Below are positions 18,104 to 27,041 of a stretch of DNA of 64,000 bases, one piece after another. Made by a program: the position numbers and the translations under genes. Numbering within the stretch: the stretch's first letter is position 1; every line of letters begins with the position of its first letter. The notes under the pieces are model-generated. The model was not told the origin of the DNA and did no database searches. It worked only from the letters and a program-made list of their open reading frames with translations. The DNA is from Acinetobacter colistiniresistens (GTDB taxonomy: Bacteria > Pseudomonadota > Gammaproteobacteria > Pseudomonadales > Moraxellaceae), in the NCBI RefSeq assembly GCF_000413935.1, contig NZ_KE340380.1, positions 806,001 to 870,000 on the forward strand. The letters are read 5' to 3'.

Positions 18104-18511
18104 TTAGTGATACTTTTCCCTGACTTCTACAAGCTTCATTGCCTGATAAATTTCTTCAAATCGTGCTTTTGTACAAGGTCTGGTTGCACTTTTAATTTGA
18201 GAAATATAGCTATGTGCACAACCCAGAACTTCCACCAAAGCTTTAGCTCGCCCCTTTTGTACATCCAACCAAGCACTGAGCATTTGGATTTGATCTTCTG
18301 TAGCTTGATTTGCAATTCTTTCGAGTCGCTTTAATTCTTTCTTCGTTTTTTCTTGGGATATAAACGTTACAACATGACTTGGTCTTGCTTTCAATCTTTG
18401 TTCATACGTATTTTGAATTGTTGTGATTGCATTACCTTGAGCCAGCCATGCTTCAATTTCTGCATTTAAATTCTGCTTAATATGCATGTTTGGGTTGATT
18501 GATTTGTTCAT
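18104..18511 (-). CDS. cro-position DNA-binding protein
   Basis: A 135-residue basic protein. The C-terminal segment (RAKALVEVLGCAHSYISQIKSATRPCTKARFEEI) reads as a Cro-type helix-turn-helix, with the recognition helix around HSYISQIKS. The N-terminal 85 residues are helical and charged. It is divergent from the CI-like repressor gene with a 134-base gap holding three operators, and its promoter (TTGAAA, 17 bases, TATAAT) encloses the first operator. This is the cro place in lambdoid switches. The DNA-binding call rests on the motif and the context. The early-regulator role is inference. Confidence 0.7.
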   Translation of the reverse strand: MNKSINPNMHIKQNLNAEIEAWLAQGNAITTIQNTYEQRLKARPSHVVTFISQEKTKKELKRLERIANQATEDQIQMLSAWLDVQKGRAKALVEVLGCAHSYISQIKSATRPCTKARFEEIYQAMKLVEVREKYH

Positions 18512-18547
18512 ACCGCACCTCCAGCATTTAACCTAATGGATAGATCA

Positions 18548-18576
18548 ATTATATTAGTAAACTAATATTATTTCAA
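18548..18576 (-). promoter_or_regulatory. leftward promoter of the cro-position gene (PR-like)
   Basis: On the leftward strand, -35 TTGAAA (18576-18571) and -10 TATAAT (18553-18548) are separated by exactly 17 bases. Operator 1 (18553-18566) lies in the spacer and operator 2 begins at the -35 edge, so repressor binding would block it. Confidence 0.7.
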
Positions 18577-18613
18577 TAAGAATACTAATTTGACTTCACA
18601 TTAGCTTGCTAAT
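18553..18613. promoter_or_regulatory. three phage-type operators, ATTAG-N4-CTAAT
   Basis: Three 14-base inverted repeats stand at 18553-18566 (ATTAG TAAA CTAAT), 18576-18589 (ATAAG AATA CTAAT, one mismatch) and 18600-18613 (ATTAG CTTG CTAAT). Their starts are 23 and 24 bases apart, about two helical turns, as in lambda OR. They fill the region between the divergent cro-position and CI-like genes. Confidence 0.75.
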
Positions 18614-18618
18614 ATTCT
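18590..18618 (+). promoter_or_regulatory. candidate rightward promoter of the repressor gene (PRM-like)
   Basis: TTGACT (18590-18595), a 17-base spacer and TATTCT (18613-18618) precede the repressor start at 18646. Operator 3 lies inside the spacer, which would allow self-repression. The -10 is a partial match only. Confidence 0.5.
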
Positions 18619-18645
18619 TAATTTATTGATTTAAGGTGTATTAAA

Positions 18646-19323
18646 ATGCTTAAAGACCGACTCAAAGAAGCAAGAAAAAAAGCCAAGAAGTCTCAAAAAG
18701 ATGTGGTTGCTGCTGTAGGCATTACCCAATCAGCCCTCAGCCAGCTTGAGACTGGACTGGTCAGTTCCTCATCTCACTTACCCTCTATTGCTAATTTTCT
18801 GGGTGTAGATGCCTATTGGCTGCAAACAGGCCTTGGCAGTGCTACGCCGAAAGAGTTAGGTCATGATGATATTTCTAATATCACCCCAGTAAAGGCCAAC
18901 ATGGCTCCCGTGCTGTCTTGGGTGCAGGCAGGTGTGTTTACCAATGTTGAATCGGTTGATATCACACAGATTGAAGAATGGCTGCCTCTGCCGGATGATT
19001 GTGATGACTGCTTTTATTTAAAAGTACAAGGTCTGAGTAATTACCCCGTTTTTCATGAGGGCGATTACATTTTGGTTGACCCAACAGTCCAATATAGCGA
19101 TATGCAATCGGGTGACATGATTGTGGTAAGAAAACATGAAGATGCGACATTCAAACGCCTCGTCATCGAAACCGATAATTCACGATACTTGCAAGCACTG
19201 AATCCAGAATTCAAACCCAATATCATTCCACTCGATGAAGAATGTATTTTTGTTGGTGAAGTGGTCGATTCCATTCGCTATATCTACCAATCCAAACGTA
19301 GATCCAAAATAAAACATAGCTAA
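18646..19323 (+). CDS. CI/LexA-like phage repressor (XRE + S24 peptidase)
   Basis: A 225-residue repressor. Residues 1-65 form an XRE helix-turn-helix (KSQKDVVAAVGITQSALSQLE). Residues 85-215 form an S24 self-cleavage domain: cleavage site Ala95-Gly96 (SWVQAGVF), catalytic Ser131 (VQGLSNYPVFHEGD, with Asn where LexA has Met) and Lys170 (ATFKRLV). The complete site, Ser and Lys suggest RecA-stimulated self-cleavage after DNA damage. The start has AAGGTG eight bases upstream. It should bind the three adjacent operators and repress the cro-position gene. That control is inferred from the layout. Confidence 0.9.
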   Translation: MLKDRLKEARKKAKKSQKDVVAAVGITQSALSQLETGLVSSSSHLPSIANFLGVDAYWLQTGLGSATPKELGHDDISNITPVKANMAPVLSWVQAGVFTNVESVDITQIEEWLPLPDDCDDCFYLKVQGLSNYPVFHEGDYILVDPTVQYSDMQSGDMIVVRKHEDATFKRLVIETDNSRYLQALNPEFKPNIIPLDEECIFVGEVVDSIRYIYQSKRRSKIKHS

Positions 19324-19339
19324 TTTTCAAGGCTTAATT

Positions 19340-19379
19340 ATTAGAATTCTTATTTTTAACTCAATATTAGTATTTTAAT
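19340..19379. promoter_or_regulatory. two operator-like repeats downstream of the repressor gene
   Basis: ATTAG AATT CTTAT (19340-19353) and ATTAG TATT TTAAT (19366-19379) each match the ATTAG-N4-CTAAT operator with one mismatch. They could be distal operators for DNA looping, but the AT-rich background makes chance matches possible. Confidence 0.35.
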
Positions 19380-19407
19380 AATTTGTACGATCAAAATCAT
19401 ATACAAC

Positions 19408-19440
19408 AAAAAAAGCCTAGATCATGGTCTAGGCTTTTTT
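19408..19440. terminator. intrinsic terminator between repressor and yceI-like genes
   Basis: GCCTAGA and TCTAGGC pair around six bases, flanked by A and T runs on the two sides, so it can act for both convergent genes. Confidence 0.85.
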
Positions 19441-19453
19441 ATTCAATAATATA

Positions 19454-20032
19454 TTACTTCGCAGCAGTTGCTTCGGTTGTAATATTGACAGTGATCTTGT
19501 CACCAACATTCGGAACATAGTTGCCGATACCAAATGCAGAACGGTTAAAGCTCGTTGTAGCATTGAAACCAATTGCAGGGACTTTCGCCATTGGATGCTC
19601 GCCTTGTTTATTCAGCACTGCATCTAATACCACAGGTTTAGTTACACCTTTAACAGTTAAATCACCTGTAATTTTGAAGTGTTTCTTGTCTTTAGTTTCT
19701 ACTTTGGTACTTTTAAAGGTGATGTTTGGATATTTTGCAGCATTAAACCAAGCTTCTTCTTGGAATTCTTTATCCAACGCAGCAACATTGGTATTCACAC
19801 TACTTAAAGGAATCGTCACTTCTACAGATGAATTCGCAGGTTTTGCATTATCAACTTTAATCGTTCCTTGAATATCAGTGAAATTTGCACTTGGTGTAGA
19901 GAAACCAAAGTGATTCCAGCTGAATACTGTCGCCGTATGCGTTGGATCAATTTTATAGTCAACTGGCGCAGCCAATGTAACCGAACTTGCTAAAGTAATT
20001 GCTAACCCGAGACTTAATGTTTTAAATTGCAT
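19454..20032 (-). CDS. YceI-family periplasmic lipid-binding protein
   Basis: A 192-residue secreted protein with a signal peptide of about 21 residues (MQFKTLSLGLAITLASSVTLA). The start of the mature part (DYKIDPTHTATVFSWNHFGFS), the KVETKDKKHFKITGDLTVKG stretch and the final GDKITVNI are typical of YceI lipocalin-like barrels, which bind polyisoprenoids or similar lipids in the periplasm. Length is typical. It diverges from the OsmC-like gene. The physiological ligand is unknown. Confidence 0.92.
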   Translation of the reverse strand: MQFKTLSLGLAITLASSVTLAAPVDYKIDPTHTATVFSWNHFGFSTPSANFTDIQGTIKVDNAKPANSSVEVTIPLSSVNTNVAALDKEFQEEAWFNAAKYPNITFKSTKVETKDKKHFKITGDLTVKGVTKPVVLDAVLNKQGEHPMAKVPAIGFNATTSFNRSAFGIGNYVPNVGDKITVNITTEATAAK

Positions 20033-20253
20033 TTTTCGTATCCTTGTTTGATATAGTGATTAGTGTATAGATCAAGTATTTTTATTCACTAGTCTTTATA
20101 AAACGATATGTTTCACCAGTGCAACAATAAAAGCGTTACAGCGCTTATCAAAAATCAATATCATAGACCATTCGATACTGGACAATTGATCGGCTAGCTC
20201 ACATGATCAATGGGTATGATTTAGATACTTCACGATAAACAACAAGGTAAAAC

Positions 20254-20664
20254 ATGACACATACAGCACAAGCACTTAGTACATCAACACCTTATCGCGT
20301 TACCTTGACAGACCCTGCTGGCCATACCTGGTATGCAGATGAACCTGCAGATAAAGGTGGTCAAGATACTGCACCGAATCCTGTTCAGCTTTTACTTTCG
20401 GCTTTAGGCGCCTGTACCACCATTACTTTGGAAATGTACGCCAATCACAAAGGGATTAAGATTGATCATGTTCAGGTCGATTTAGCCTTAAATCCAAATG
20501 GTGAGCCAGAATCAGGTCAAAATAATATTGAACGTAAAATTATCTTAAAAGGTGAATTTACCGAAGATCAGCATAAACGTTTGTTAAAAGTCGCAGAAAG
20601 CTGCCCGATTCATAAGTTATTAACATCAAATATTTCGATTCAGAGTGAGTTAAGTATTGGATGA
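20254..20664 (+). CDS. OsmC-family hydroperoxide reductase-like protein
   Basis: A 136-residue cytoplasmic protein of the OsmC/Ohr fold. It has both redox cysteines: one in LLSALGACTTITLEMYA (near residue 54) and one in VAESCPIHKLL (near residue 117). Members reduce organic hydroperoxides. The sequence is of the YhfA/OsmC type rather than Ohr. An AAGGT ribosome site lies before the ATG. It is convergent with the frameshifted gene that follows. Confidence 0.9.
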   Translation: MTHTAQALSTSTPYRVTLTDPAGHTWYADEPADKGGQDTAPNPVQLLLSALGACTTITLEMYANHKGIKIDHVQVDLALNPNGEPESGQNNIERKIILKGEFTEDQHKRLLKVAESCPIHKLLTSNISIQSELSIG

Positions 20665-20677
20665 GTGATCTATTACA

Positions 20678-21168
20678 CTAGATTTCAATCACATCCGTAT
20701 ACCATTCCAATGAGCCACTCATCGAGATATCTATTGCTAAGTCGACAATATTTGTGAGCTCATTTGGAATAAATGAATATAAATTTTTTCCATCGAAATG
20801 AATCCAAAATTCAGGTGGCGGAGTGTCACAACCATCTATAAAGCCACCTGTTTCTTTTTCACCCAAACAGTCAAACATTGATGAGTGCACATCAAATACT
20901 AATATTTTTCCCTGTAACTTTGTCCAACTTGGCATGTGATGATATTTAACCCGAGCTTGGATAGCCTCTTCAAAATAGGCCTGCATAAGATAAGCATAAT
21001 CACCACCAAATGCTGGATTACCATTTTTGTTTTTGAAACTTTCTTGTAATGCACGATATAAAAAATTATATTCTGCACACTGCATAAATATTTCTTTTTT
21101 ACTTGGATTTTCCAAATACCAATATTTAATATTTCATCAAAAGTATGAAGTTCGAATTCCTTTCTCAT
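20678..21168 (-). pseudogene. frameshifted hypothetical gene
   Basis: Two reading frames on this strand join into one plausible protein of about 163 residues. The first gives MRKEFELHTFDEILN from an ATG at 21168 with GAGG at good distance. The second continues KYWYLENPSKKEIFMQCAEY and runs to the stop at 20678. The switch near 21125-21135 needs one missing base in an AT-rich stretch. The second frame alone would have to start at a poor TTG (21115). I do not recognise the protein. It is soluble, acidic at its C terminus, and in size and style resembles small immunity-type proteins. It may be a true pseudogene or an assembly error. Confidence 0.65.
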
Positions 21169-21300
21169 CACAACACCTCACTCTTTTAAGTTTCAATAAA
21201 GTACCAGTAATCGGCTATATAATTATCTGTTTCATTTTTTAGATCAATATAATGAATACGTATTCCTCGTTCATATTTATATTCCATTTAATCATCATAA

Positions 21301-21330
21301 AAAAAAGCGCTCTAATCAGAGCGCTTTTTT
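21301..21330 (-). terminator. intrinsic terminator after tkt
   Basis: GCGCTCT and AGAGCGC pair around AATC, with A and T runs on either side. It lies directly after the leftward tkt gene. Confidence 0.9.
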
Positions 21331-21346
21331 ATACCACTTAATTCAA

Positions 21347-23335
21347 TTAAGCAGTCAATTCTTTAACCGCAGCAACAACCGCTTCAGTGGTGATACCGAA
21401 GAATTGGAACAAGTCTTTTGCTGGTGCAGATTCGCCGTAAGTGGTCATACCGATCACTTTGCCGTCTAAACCAACAAACTTCCACCAGTAATCCACATGA
21501 GCCGCTTCTACCGCTACACGCGCACGGATATGCGCTGGTAATACCGCTTCACGATATGCAGCATCTTGCTTCATAAACTCTTCAGCACATGGCATAGACA
21601 CAACACGCACACCTTCAAGCTGTGCATATGCTTCCATCGCCAATGAAACTTCTGAACCTGTTGCGATGATGATTGCTTTTAACTCGCCTTTTTCTTCAGC
21701 AAGTACATAACCACCTTTTGCAACGTTTTGAATTTGAGCTTCATTACGCACTTGGAATGGCAAGTTTTGACGAGAGAAAATTAACGCTGATGGGCCATCT
21801 TTACGTTGAAGTGCAGATTTCCAAGAAACAGCTGCTTCCACTGTGTCACATGGGCGCCATGTATTTAAGTTTGGCGTACCGCGTAACGATGCAATTTGTT
21901 CGATTGGTTGATGTGTAGGACCATCCTCACCTAAACCGATCGAGTCATGTGTATAAACATGAATCACACGTTGCTTCATCAATGCAGACATACGCACTGC
22001 ATTACGTGCATATTCCATAAACATGAGGAATGTTGCAACGTAAGGAACAAAACCGCCGTGTAAAGCCACACCATTCGCGATTGCAGTCATACCGAATTCG
22101 CGAACGCCGTAATACACGTAGTTACCCGCTGGATTTTCTTGTACGCCTTGGCAACCTTTCCAAAGTGTTAAGTTAGAACCCGCCAAGTCAGCCGAACCGC
22201 CTAATAATTCAGGAAGTAATGGACCGAATGCTTGTAAGGTATTTTGGCTTGCTTTACGTGTTGCGATGGTTTCTGCTTTTGCGTTTGTTTCAGCAATAAA
22301 TGCGTCGGCTTGCGCAGCAAATTCAGCTGGTAAATCGCCATTGATACGACGTAATAATTCAGCTGCTTCCGTTGGATATTTTGCTTGATATTGAGCAAAT
22401 AATTCATTCCAAGCTGCTTCAGAGGTTTGACCTTTCGCGTTTGCATCCCAAGCTGCATATACATCTTCAGGGATAACAAATGAATCTTCTTTCCAGCCTA
22501 ATGCTTCACGAGTTAAAACGATTTCGTCTTTACCCAGTGGCGCACCGTGGCAATCTTCTTTACCTTGTTTATTTGGTGAACCTAGACCAATAATCGTTTT
22601 ACAGATAATGATCGTTGGTTTATTGGTTTCAGCTTTCGCTTCTACTGTCGCTTGGCGGATTGCAGCGGCATCATGACCGTCTACACGAAGAACTTGCCAA
22701 CCATACGCTTTGAAACGCTGTTCAGTATCATCGCTGAACCAACCTTCAACTTCACCATCAATCGAAATACCATTGTCGTCATAGTAAGCAACAAGTTTAC
22801 CAAGACCCAAAGTACCTGCAAGTGAACATACTTCGTGAGAAATACCTTCCATCAAGCAGCCATCACCTAAGAAACAGTAAGTGAAGTGATCAACAACATT
22901 TAAGCCGTCTTTGTTGAACTGAGCTGCTAAAGTTTTTTCAGCTAAAGCGAAACCAACCGCATTGGCAATACCCTGACCCAATGGACCTGTTGTAGTTTCG
23001 ATACCAGGCGCATAACCATATTCAGGGTGACCTGGTGTTTTAGAGTGTAATTGACGGAATTGTTTTAAATCTTCAATAGATAAATCATAACCAGTCAAAT
23101 GCAATAATGCATATTGCAACATTGAACCATGACCATTCGACAATACGAAACGGTCGCGGTTCGCCCATTGCGGGTTGCTTGGGTTATGATTTAAAAATTC
23201 ACGCCAAACAACATCAGCGATATCTGCCATCCCCATTGGTGCACCTGGATGCCCTGAGTTTGCCTGTTGCACAGCATCCATTGCCAAGACACGAATTGCG
23301 TTTGCAATACGACGTTCATTTAAAGGGGTTGTCAT
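21347..23335 (-). CDS. tkt: transketolase
   Basis: A 662-residue thiamine-diphosphate enzyme of the non-oxidative pentose phosphate pathway. It moves two-carbon units between sugar phosphates. The N-terminal part has [19 protein letters not shown] and [14 protein letters not shown]. The diphosphate/Mg motif is [14 protein letters not shown]. The pyrimidine-binding region carries [18 protein letters not shown] and [16 protein letters not shown]. The length is that of E. coli TktA (663). It is divergent from metK with about 380 bases between. Confidence 0.97.
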   Translation of the reverse strand: MTTPLNERRIANAIRVLAMDAVQQANSGHPGAPMGMADIADVVWREFLNHNPSNPQWANRDRFVLSNGHGSMLQYALLHLTGYDLSIEDLKQFRQLHSKTPGHPEYGYAPGIETTTGPLGQGIANAVGFALAEKTLAAQFNKDGLNVVDHFTYCFLGDGCLMEGISHEVCSLAGTLGLGKLVAYYDDNGISIDGEVEGWFSDDTEQRFKAYGWQVLRVDGHDAAAIRQATVEAKAETNKPTIIICKTIIGLGSPNKQGKEDCHGAPLGKDEIVLTREALGWKEDSFVIPEDVYAAWDANAKGQTSEAAWNELFAQYQAKYPTEAAELLRRINGDLPAEFAAQADAFIAETNAKAETIATRKASQNTLQAFGPLLPELLGGSADLAGSNLTLWKGCQGVQENPAGNYVYYGVREFGMTAIANGVALHGGFVPYVATFLMFMEYARNAVRMSALMKQRVIHVYTHDSIGLGEDGPTHQPIEQIASLRGTPNLNTWRPCDTVEAAVSWKSALQRKDGPSALIFSRQNLPFQVRNEAQIQNVAKGGYVLAEEKGELKAIIIATGSEVSLAMEAYAQLEGVRVVSMPCAEEFMKQDAAYREAVLPAHIRARVAVEAAHVDYWWKFVGLDGKVIGMTTYGESAPAKDLFQFFGITTEAVVAAVKELTA

Positions 23336-23717
23336 AAGTCAGAATCCGATTAAATCAATAAGATGAGAGAAGATGAGAAATCATCATTCAAAAACTGAGA
23401 CTATTGTCTTAAAAAAACGCCAGTGGGTAAAGTGCAATACACGATATTTCTTATTTTTCCCGCATTCATTTGGCATTCTGAGAGCAAATGTTCATGTGAT
23501 AAACAGCTCACACAATATTGGCACCTGAATTTTAGGTCTGAATTACAGATTTATTCATATAGAAATCACCAAATATCACTTTTGCTGATACTCATATCAA
23601 TAAAAACATCATGAAAATGAAATAAATTCATGCTTTTTAGTCAGCTTGTGCTAGTCCTATGCGCCAAGTCGATGTAACATACTCTGTCTTTTTGAAAATA
23701 CCAATGATAGGACGTTC
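23336..23717. other. intergenic region between divergent tkt and metK
   Basis: About 380 bases, probably with both promoters. No SAM riboswitch-like or other ordered structure was recognised. A 63-codon frame at 23423-23614 has no coding character. Confidence 0.4.
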
Positions 23718-24884
23718 ATGCGCGAGTATGCTGTTTTTACTTCAGAATCTGTAAGCGAAGGTCATCCAGACAAAATGGCTGACCAAATTAGCGATGCAAT
23801 TTTAGATGCAATCCTAAAAGAAGACCCGTATGCGCGTGTCGCTTGTGAAACATTAGTAAAAACAGGTGCGGTTGTTCTTGCTGGTGAAATCACAACAACA
23901 GCAAATGTGGACTTTGAAGCGATTGTACGTCAAACCGTAAACGGAATTGGCTACCACCATTCTGACCTCGGTTTTGATGGTTCAACTTGTGCCGTGATTA
24001 ACATGATCGGTAAACAGTCTCCTGAGATTGCTCAAGGTGTTGACCGCCAGAAACCGGAAGATCAAGGTGCTGGTGACCAAGGTCTTATGTTTGGTTATGC
24101 AAGCCGTGAGACGGACGTGCTCATGCCTGCTCCAATCTCTTATGCGCACCGTTTAATGGAGCGTCAAGCAGAATTACGCCGTTCAAGTGCTTTGCCTTGG
24201 TTACGCCCAGATGCGAAAAGCCAAGTCACTTTTGCTTATGAAAATGGCAAACCAGTCCGTTTAGATGCTGTTGTGCTATCTACTCAACACGATCCTGAAA
24301 TCTCTCAAATCCAGCTTAAAGAAGCGATTATTGAAGAGATTGTTAAACCGATCATCCCTGCTGAAATGTTCCATGCTGGCACTAAATTCCATATCAACCC
24401 AACAGGTATGTTTGTGATTGGCGGCCCTGTAGGTGACTGTGGTTTAACAGGCCGTAAAATTATTGTTGATACTTATGGCGGTATGGCCCGTCATGGTGGT
24501 GGTGCTTTCTCTGGTAAAGATCCATCAAAAGTTGACCGCTCTGCTGCTTATGCTGGCCGTTATGTGGCAAAAAATATTGTTGCTGCTGGTTTAGCAGACA
24601 AATGTGAAATCCAGGTGAGTTATGCAATTGGTGTTGCAGAACCAACCTCAATTTCTATCAATACCTTCAATACAGGTAAAGTATCAGACGAACTGATTAT
24701 TCAATTAGTACGTGAACACTTCGACCTACGTCCATACGGTATCACGCGTATGTTGAACCTGATTCAACCAATGTATAAGCAAACTGCAGCTTATGGCCAC
24801 TTCGGTCGCGAAGGTTCTGATTCTGCATTTACGTGGGAAAAAACCGACAAAGTTGAAATTCTTAAAGATGCTGCTGGATTATAA
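23718..24884 (+). CDS. metK: S-adenosylmethionine synthetase
   Basis: A 388-residue enzyme that makes S-adenosylmethionine from methionine and ATP. The ATP-site motif [21 protein letters not shown], the [11 protein letters not shown] block, and [19 protein letters not shown] are the MetK signatures. Length matches the family (about 384). It follows a long leader and ends before a strong terminator, so it is probably monocistronic. Confidence 0.97.
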   Translation: MREYAVFTSESVSEGHPDKMADQISDAILDAILKEDPYARVACETLVKTGAVVLAGEITTTANVDFEAIVRQTVNGIGYHHSDLGFDGSTCAVINMIGKQSPEIAQGVDRQKPEDQGAGDQGLMFGYASRETDVLMPAPISYAHRLMERQAELRRSSALPWLRPDAKSQVTFAYENGKPVRLDAVVLSTQHDPEISQIQLKEAIIEEIVKPIIPAEMFHAGTKFHINPTGMFVIGGPVGDCGLTGRKIIVDTYGGMARHGGGAFSGKDPSKVDRSAAYAGRYVAKNIVAAGLADKCEIQVSYAIGVAEPTSISINTFNTGKVSDELIIQLVREHFDLRPYGITRMLNLIQPMYKQTAAYGHFGREGSDSAFTWEKTDKVEILKDAAGL

Positions 24885-24902
24885 TCCACACAGCTCTTTC
24901 AT

Positions 24903-24930
24903 AAAAAAGCTCGCATTAGCGAGCTTTTTT
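24903..24930. terminator. intrinsic terminator after metK
   Basis: GCTCGC and GCGAGC pair around ATTA, flanked by A and T runs. It serves metK and possibly the convergent zinc-ribbon gene. Confidence 0.9.
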
Positions 24931-24947
24931 ATTCCCCCTAACATCAT

Positions 24948-25205
24948 TTATTTATTCGAATTGGTATTATCTTGTTTAAACATTTCAAATAGTGAATTGC
25001 TTTGAACTGGCTGATCTTCTTGATGATGTTGAGTATATAAATGTGCAAGCTTAATCACCACAACAACAGCTAAACAAGCTGCAACGCAAAACATCCATAA
25101 GCCATACGGACTACGAATATGATGAGAGCCACAATATGGACACTCTTTATCTGTTGATGCGACAACCTTGTCACAACATGCACAATGATATTGATATAAC
25201 ATCAT
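24948..25205 (-). CDS. small zinc-ribbon membrane protein
   Basis: An 85-residue protein. Two Cys pairs (HCACCDKVV and CPYCGSHH) form a zinc ribbon at the N terminus. One transmembrane helix follows (LWMFCVAACLAVVVVIKLAHL, residues about 36-55), and then a polar tail. The function is unknown. The zinc ribbon probably faces the cytoplasm. Two adjacent ATG codons open the frame; the annotated start uses the first. Confidence 0.7.
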   Translation of the reverse strand: MMLYQYHCACCDKVVASTDKECPYCGSHHIRSPYGLWMFCVAACLAVVVVIKLAHLYTQHHQEDQPVQSNSLFEMFKQDNTNSNK

Positions 25206-25447
25206 TTATTCCTCCTACCGCTTATTTTTTATTTTCTTTTTACAACAATTTCAAATGTCGCACTTTTATCCTAAGAGAAAAAATACGAGAATTCAATCTT
25301 GTTTTCTGACCTACCCATTCAAATTAACAAATTTTTATGACAATTTGGTTAGATTCCTATTTTCAATGAAATCTTTAAGTTGTTAATATTATTTTGATCT
25401 TTCACGGAATTTGCTAAAATAGGCTATTTACACATTGTGGAATAGGC

Positions 25448-25633
25448 ATGACCCAATTAATCAACAAAGGTGGATTTCGGGAACGAGCCAATCGCAGTCG
25501 AAAATACAAACAGTCTGAAAATGAAATCACCACACTACCGCCCAGCCATTACCAGCCACCAACCAAAGAAATAGACCAACCTGTTGGTTCAACTCAAACA
25601 TCAAACCCGCAAGATAAAAAAGATGAGACATAA
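25448..25633 (+). CDS. small hypothetical basic protein (61 aa)
   Basis: A 61-residue hydrophilic protein that I do not recognise. The N terminus is basic (GGFRERANRSRKYKQSE), and the rest is Pro/Gln/Thr-rich and likely disordered. A TAAAAT -10-like element lies 28-33 bases before the start, and a strong terminator follows the stop, so it appears to be its own transcription unit. No function can be given. Confidence 0.55.
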   Translation: MTQLINKGGFRERANRSRKYKQSENEITTLPPSHYQPPTKEIDQPVGSTQTSNPQDKKDET

Positions 25634-25665
25634 AAAAAGCACACTTTAGAGAGTGTGCTTTTTTT
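25632..25665. terminator. intrinsic terminator after the 61-residue gene
   Basis: GCACACT and AGTGTGC pair around six bases, with A and T runs at either end. It also faces the end of the leftward fxsA-like gene. Confidence 0.9.
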
Positions 25666-25686
25666 GATTTAGAACCTATTAAAAAA

Positions 25687-26247
25687 TCAGTTCACATCTT
25701 TAAATTCAATTTTCTTTTGATCAGGCTTCACTTCACGTGCTTCACCATCAATAATGCTTGAGTCACGGTATTGACCACCACCCTGCTGATTTTGCATATC
25801 CTGCATTTGACGCATAAGATCAGCAAATGGATTTTGGCCTGCAGCACCACCTCCCATTCCACCCATCATCTTTTCCATCATGGCTTGTTGACGTTTCGCC
25901 ATGGTTTTCATTAAAGCATTACGGAAAGCTGTCTGGACAGATGGAATCAACACCAATACCGCCAACACATCAGAAATTAGACCTGGAATCATTAACAGAA
26001 AACCAGACATTGCAATTGCAAGCTTCTTGGTGACTGCAGGATCACCCCCCATTTGACCGCCCATCTGCATTTGCTGTAATTGCGGCATAATGCTTGATGT
26101 ACTTGAACGAACCATATTCAAGCCAATGAAGAATGCGATAATAAACCAGAAAAACACATACCACATACTTCCAACGAGGTCACCCACGCCAATCCAGACC
26201 AAAACTTCAGCAATTGTGCCAAATACCACGATAAGAAGTAGATTCAT
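25687..26247 (-). CDS. fxsA: FxsA-family membrane protein
   Basis: A 186-residue inner-membrane protein. The first half has the FxsA core: two N-terminal hydrophobic segments (NLLLIVVFGTIAEVLVWI, MWYVFFWFIIAFFIGLNMV) and a third after MSGFLLMIPGLISDVLAVLVL, where 'G-x-L-L-x-x-P-G-[FL]-[IL]-[ST]-D' is the family motif. The tail is Met/Gly/Gln-rich (MMEKMMGGMGGGAAGQNPF) and probably cytoplasmic and disordered. E. coli FxsA affects exclusion of phage T7 by F plasmids. The normal role is unknown. Confidence 0.88.
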   Translation of the reverse strand: MNLLLIVVFGTIAEVLVWIGVGDLVGSMWYVFFWFIIAFFIGLNMVRSSTSSIMPQLQQMQMGGQMGGDPAVTKKLAIAMSGFLLMIPGLISDVLAVLVLIPSVQTAFRNALMKTMAKRQQAMMEKMMGGMGGGAAGQNPFADLMRQMQDMQNQQGGGQYRDSSIIDGEAREVKPDQKKIEFKDVN

Positions 26248-26378
26248 GTCAAATCTCGAAAATTAAAACCTTGTGCAATCTTGATGAATCAATCTTGGCA
26301 CAACAAATAAAATAAACTCAATAAACTAATTGATGGGTACACTTCTCAATTTATCAAGTCTTCTGTGACCACTCGTAT

Positions 26379-26417
26379 AAAAAAGCTCCCAATTAAATGT
26401 GATCTAATTGAGAGCTT
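26379..26417 (-). terminator. leftward intrinsic terminator after the DUF333/I78 lipoprotein gene
   Basis: AAGCTCTCAATTA and TAATTGGGAGCTT pair around nine bases on the leftward strand and are followed by T residues. Confidence 0.75.
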
Positions 26418-26434
26418 CAATACTCTTTTAACAA

Positions 26435-26869
26435 TTAGCCACAAGTCGCCTGGATAATCTTTTTAGACTTAGGATCAATCGTTACCGTTACACGATTTTC
26501 ACGATAATCCATAGTGACAGGCTGATTAGGCCCAACACTGCGAACAATTTCCGACTTGGTCTTTTGTTTGATCTGCTCTTCGCTTAATCCAGACTGACCA
26601 ATGAGCTTTGTCGCTTCACCAGCTAAACATTTTGGCTGGCTTGCACGGAACAATGCCCATTCCTCAACCACTTTACCGTTTGGCAGCTTACAGTATCCAA
26701 CCTGACCATTAGCTTCATTACGAATTTCCAATTGGCCACCTTGCTCTACACAATATTTACTGGCAGGGTTTGCCATACCAATTTTTGGTGGCGTCATATC
26801 TTTATTTGGTGTTGCTGAACACGCTGCCAATGAGGCTACAATTGCGCCTAAAAGTAAGATCTTTTTCAT
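26435..26869 (-). CDS. lipoprotein with DUF333 and I78 protease-inhibitor-like domains
   Basis: A 144-residue lipoprotein. MKKILLLGAIVASLAACSAT gives a lipobox (LAAC, Cys17). Residues 31-68 (NPASKYCVEQGG ... GQVGYCKLPNGKVVEEW) match DUF333, a short Cys-containing module. Residues 77-144 (CLAGEATKLIGQSGL ... NQPVTMDYRENRVTVTID ... TCG) match the peptidase inhibitor I78 family. The frame is open 33 codons further upstream, but the ATG at 26869 starts the signal peptide. It may protect the envelope from proteases. That role is inferred from the family. Confidence 0.8.
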   Translation of the reverse strand: MKKILLLGAIVASLAACSATPNKDMTPPKIGMANPASKYCVEQGGQLEIRNEANGQVGYCKLPNGKVVEEWALFRASQPKCLAGEATKLIGQSGLSEEQIKQKTKSEIVRSVGPNQPVTMDYRENRVTVTIDPKSKKIIQATCG

Positions 26870-27041
26870 GATTTGAATTCTGATAAAGTAAAAAGCAAAG
26901 ATAACAAAATAAATTAGATTATTATGTCTATGATTTGAAACAAAAACATAGACAGCAAAACAAACCACCCAAAGATATGACGCTTATCATCAGCCCAAAG
27001 TTCTATCACTTTCAACTACATCAAATAAGACAAAGTTCAGC

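Noticed and set aside
15200..19454. Attachment-site direct repeats flanking the phage-like block
   Set aside because: The two borders were compared by eye; no shared repeat of useful length and no tRNA end was found.
23336..23717. SAM riboswitch before metK
   Set aside because: No conserved SAM-aptamer-like pairing or motif could be recognised in the leader.
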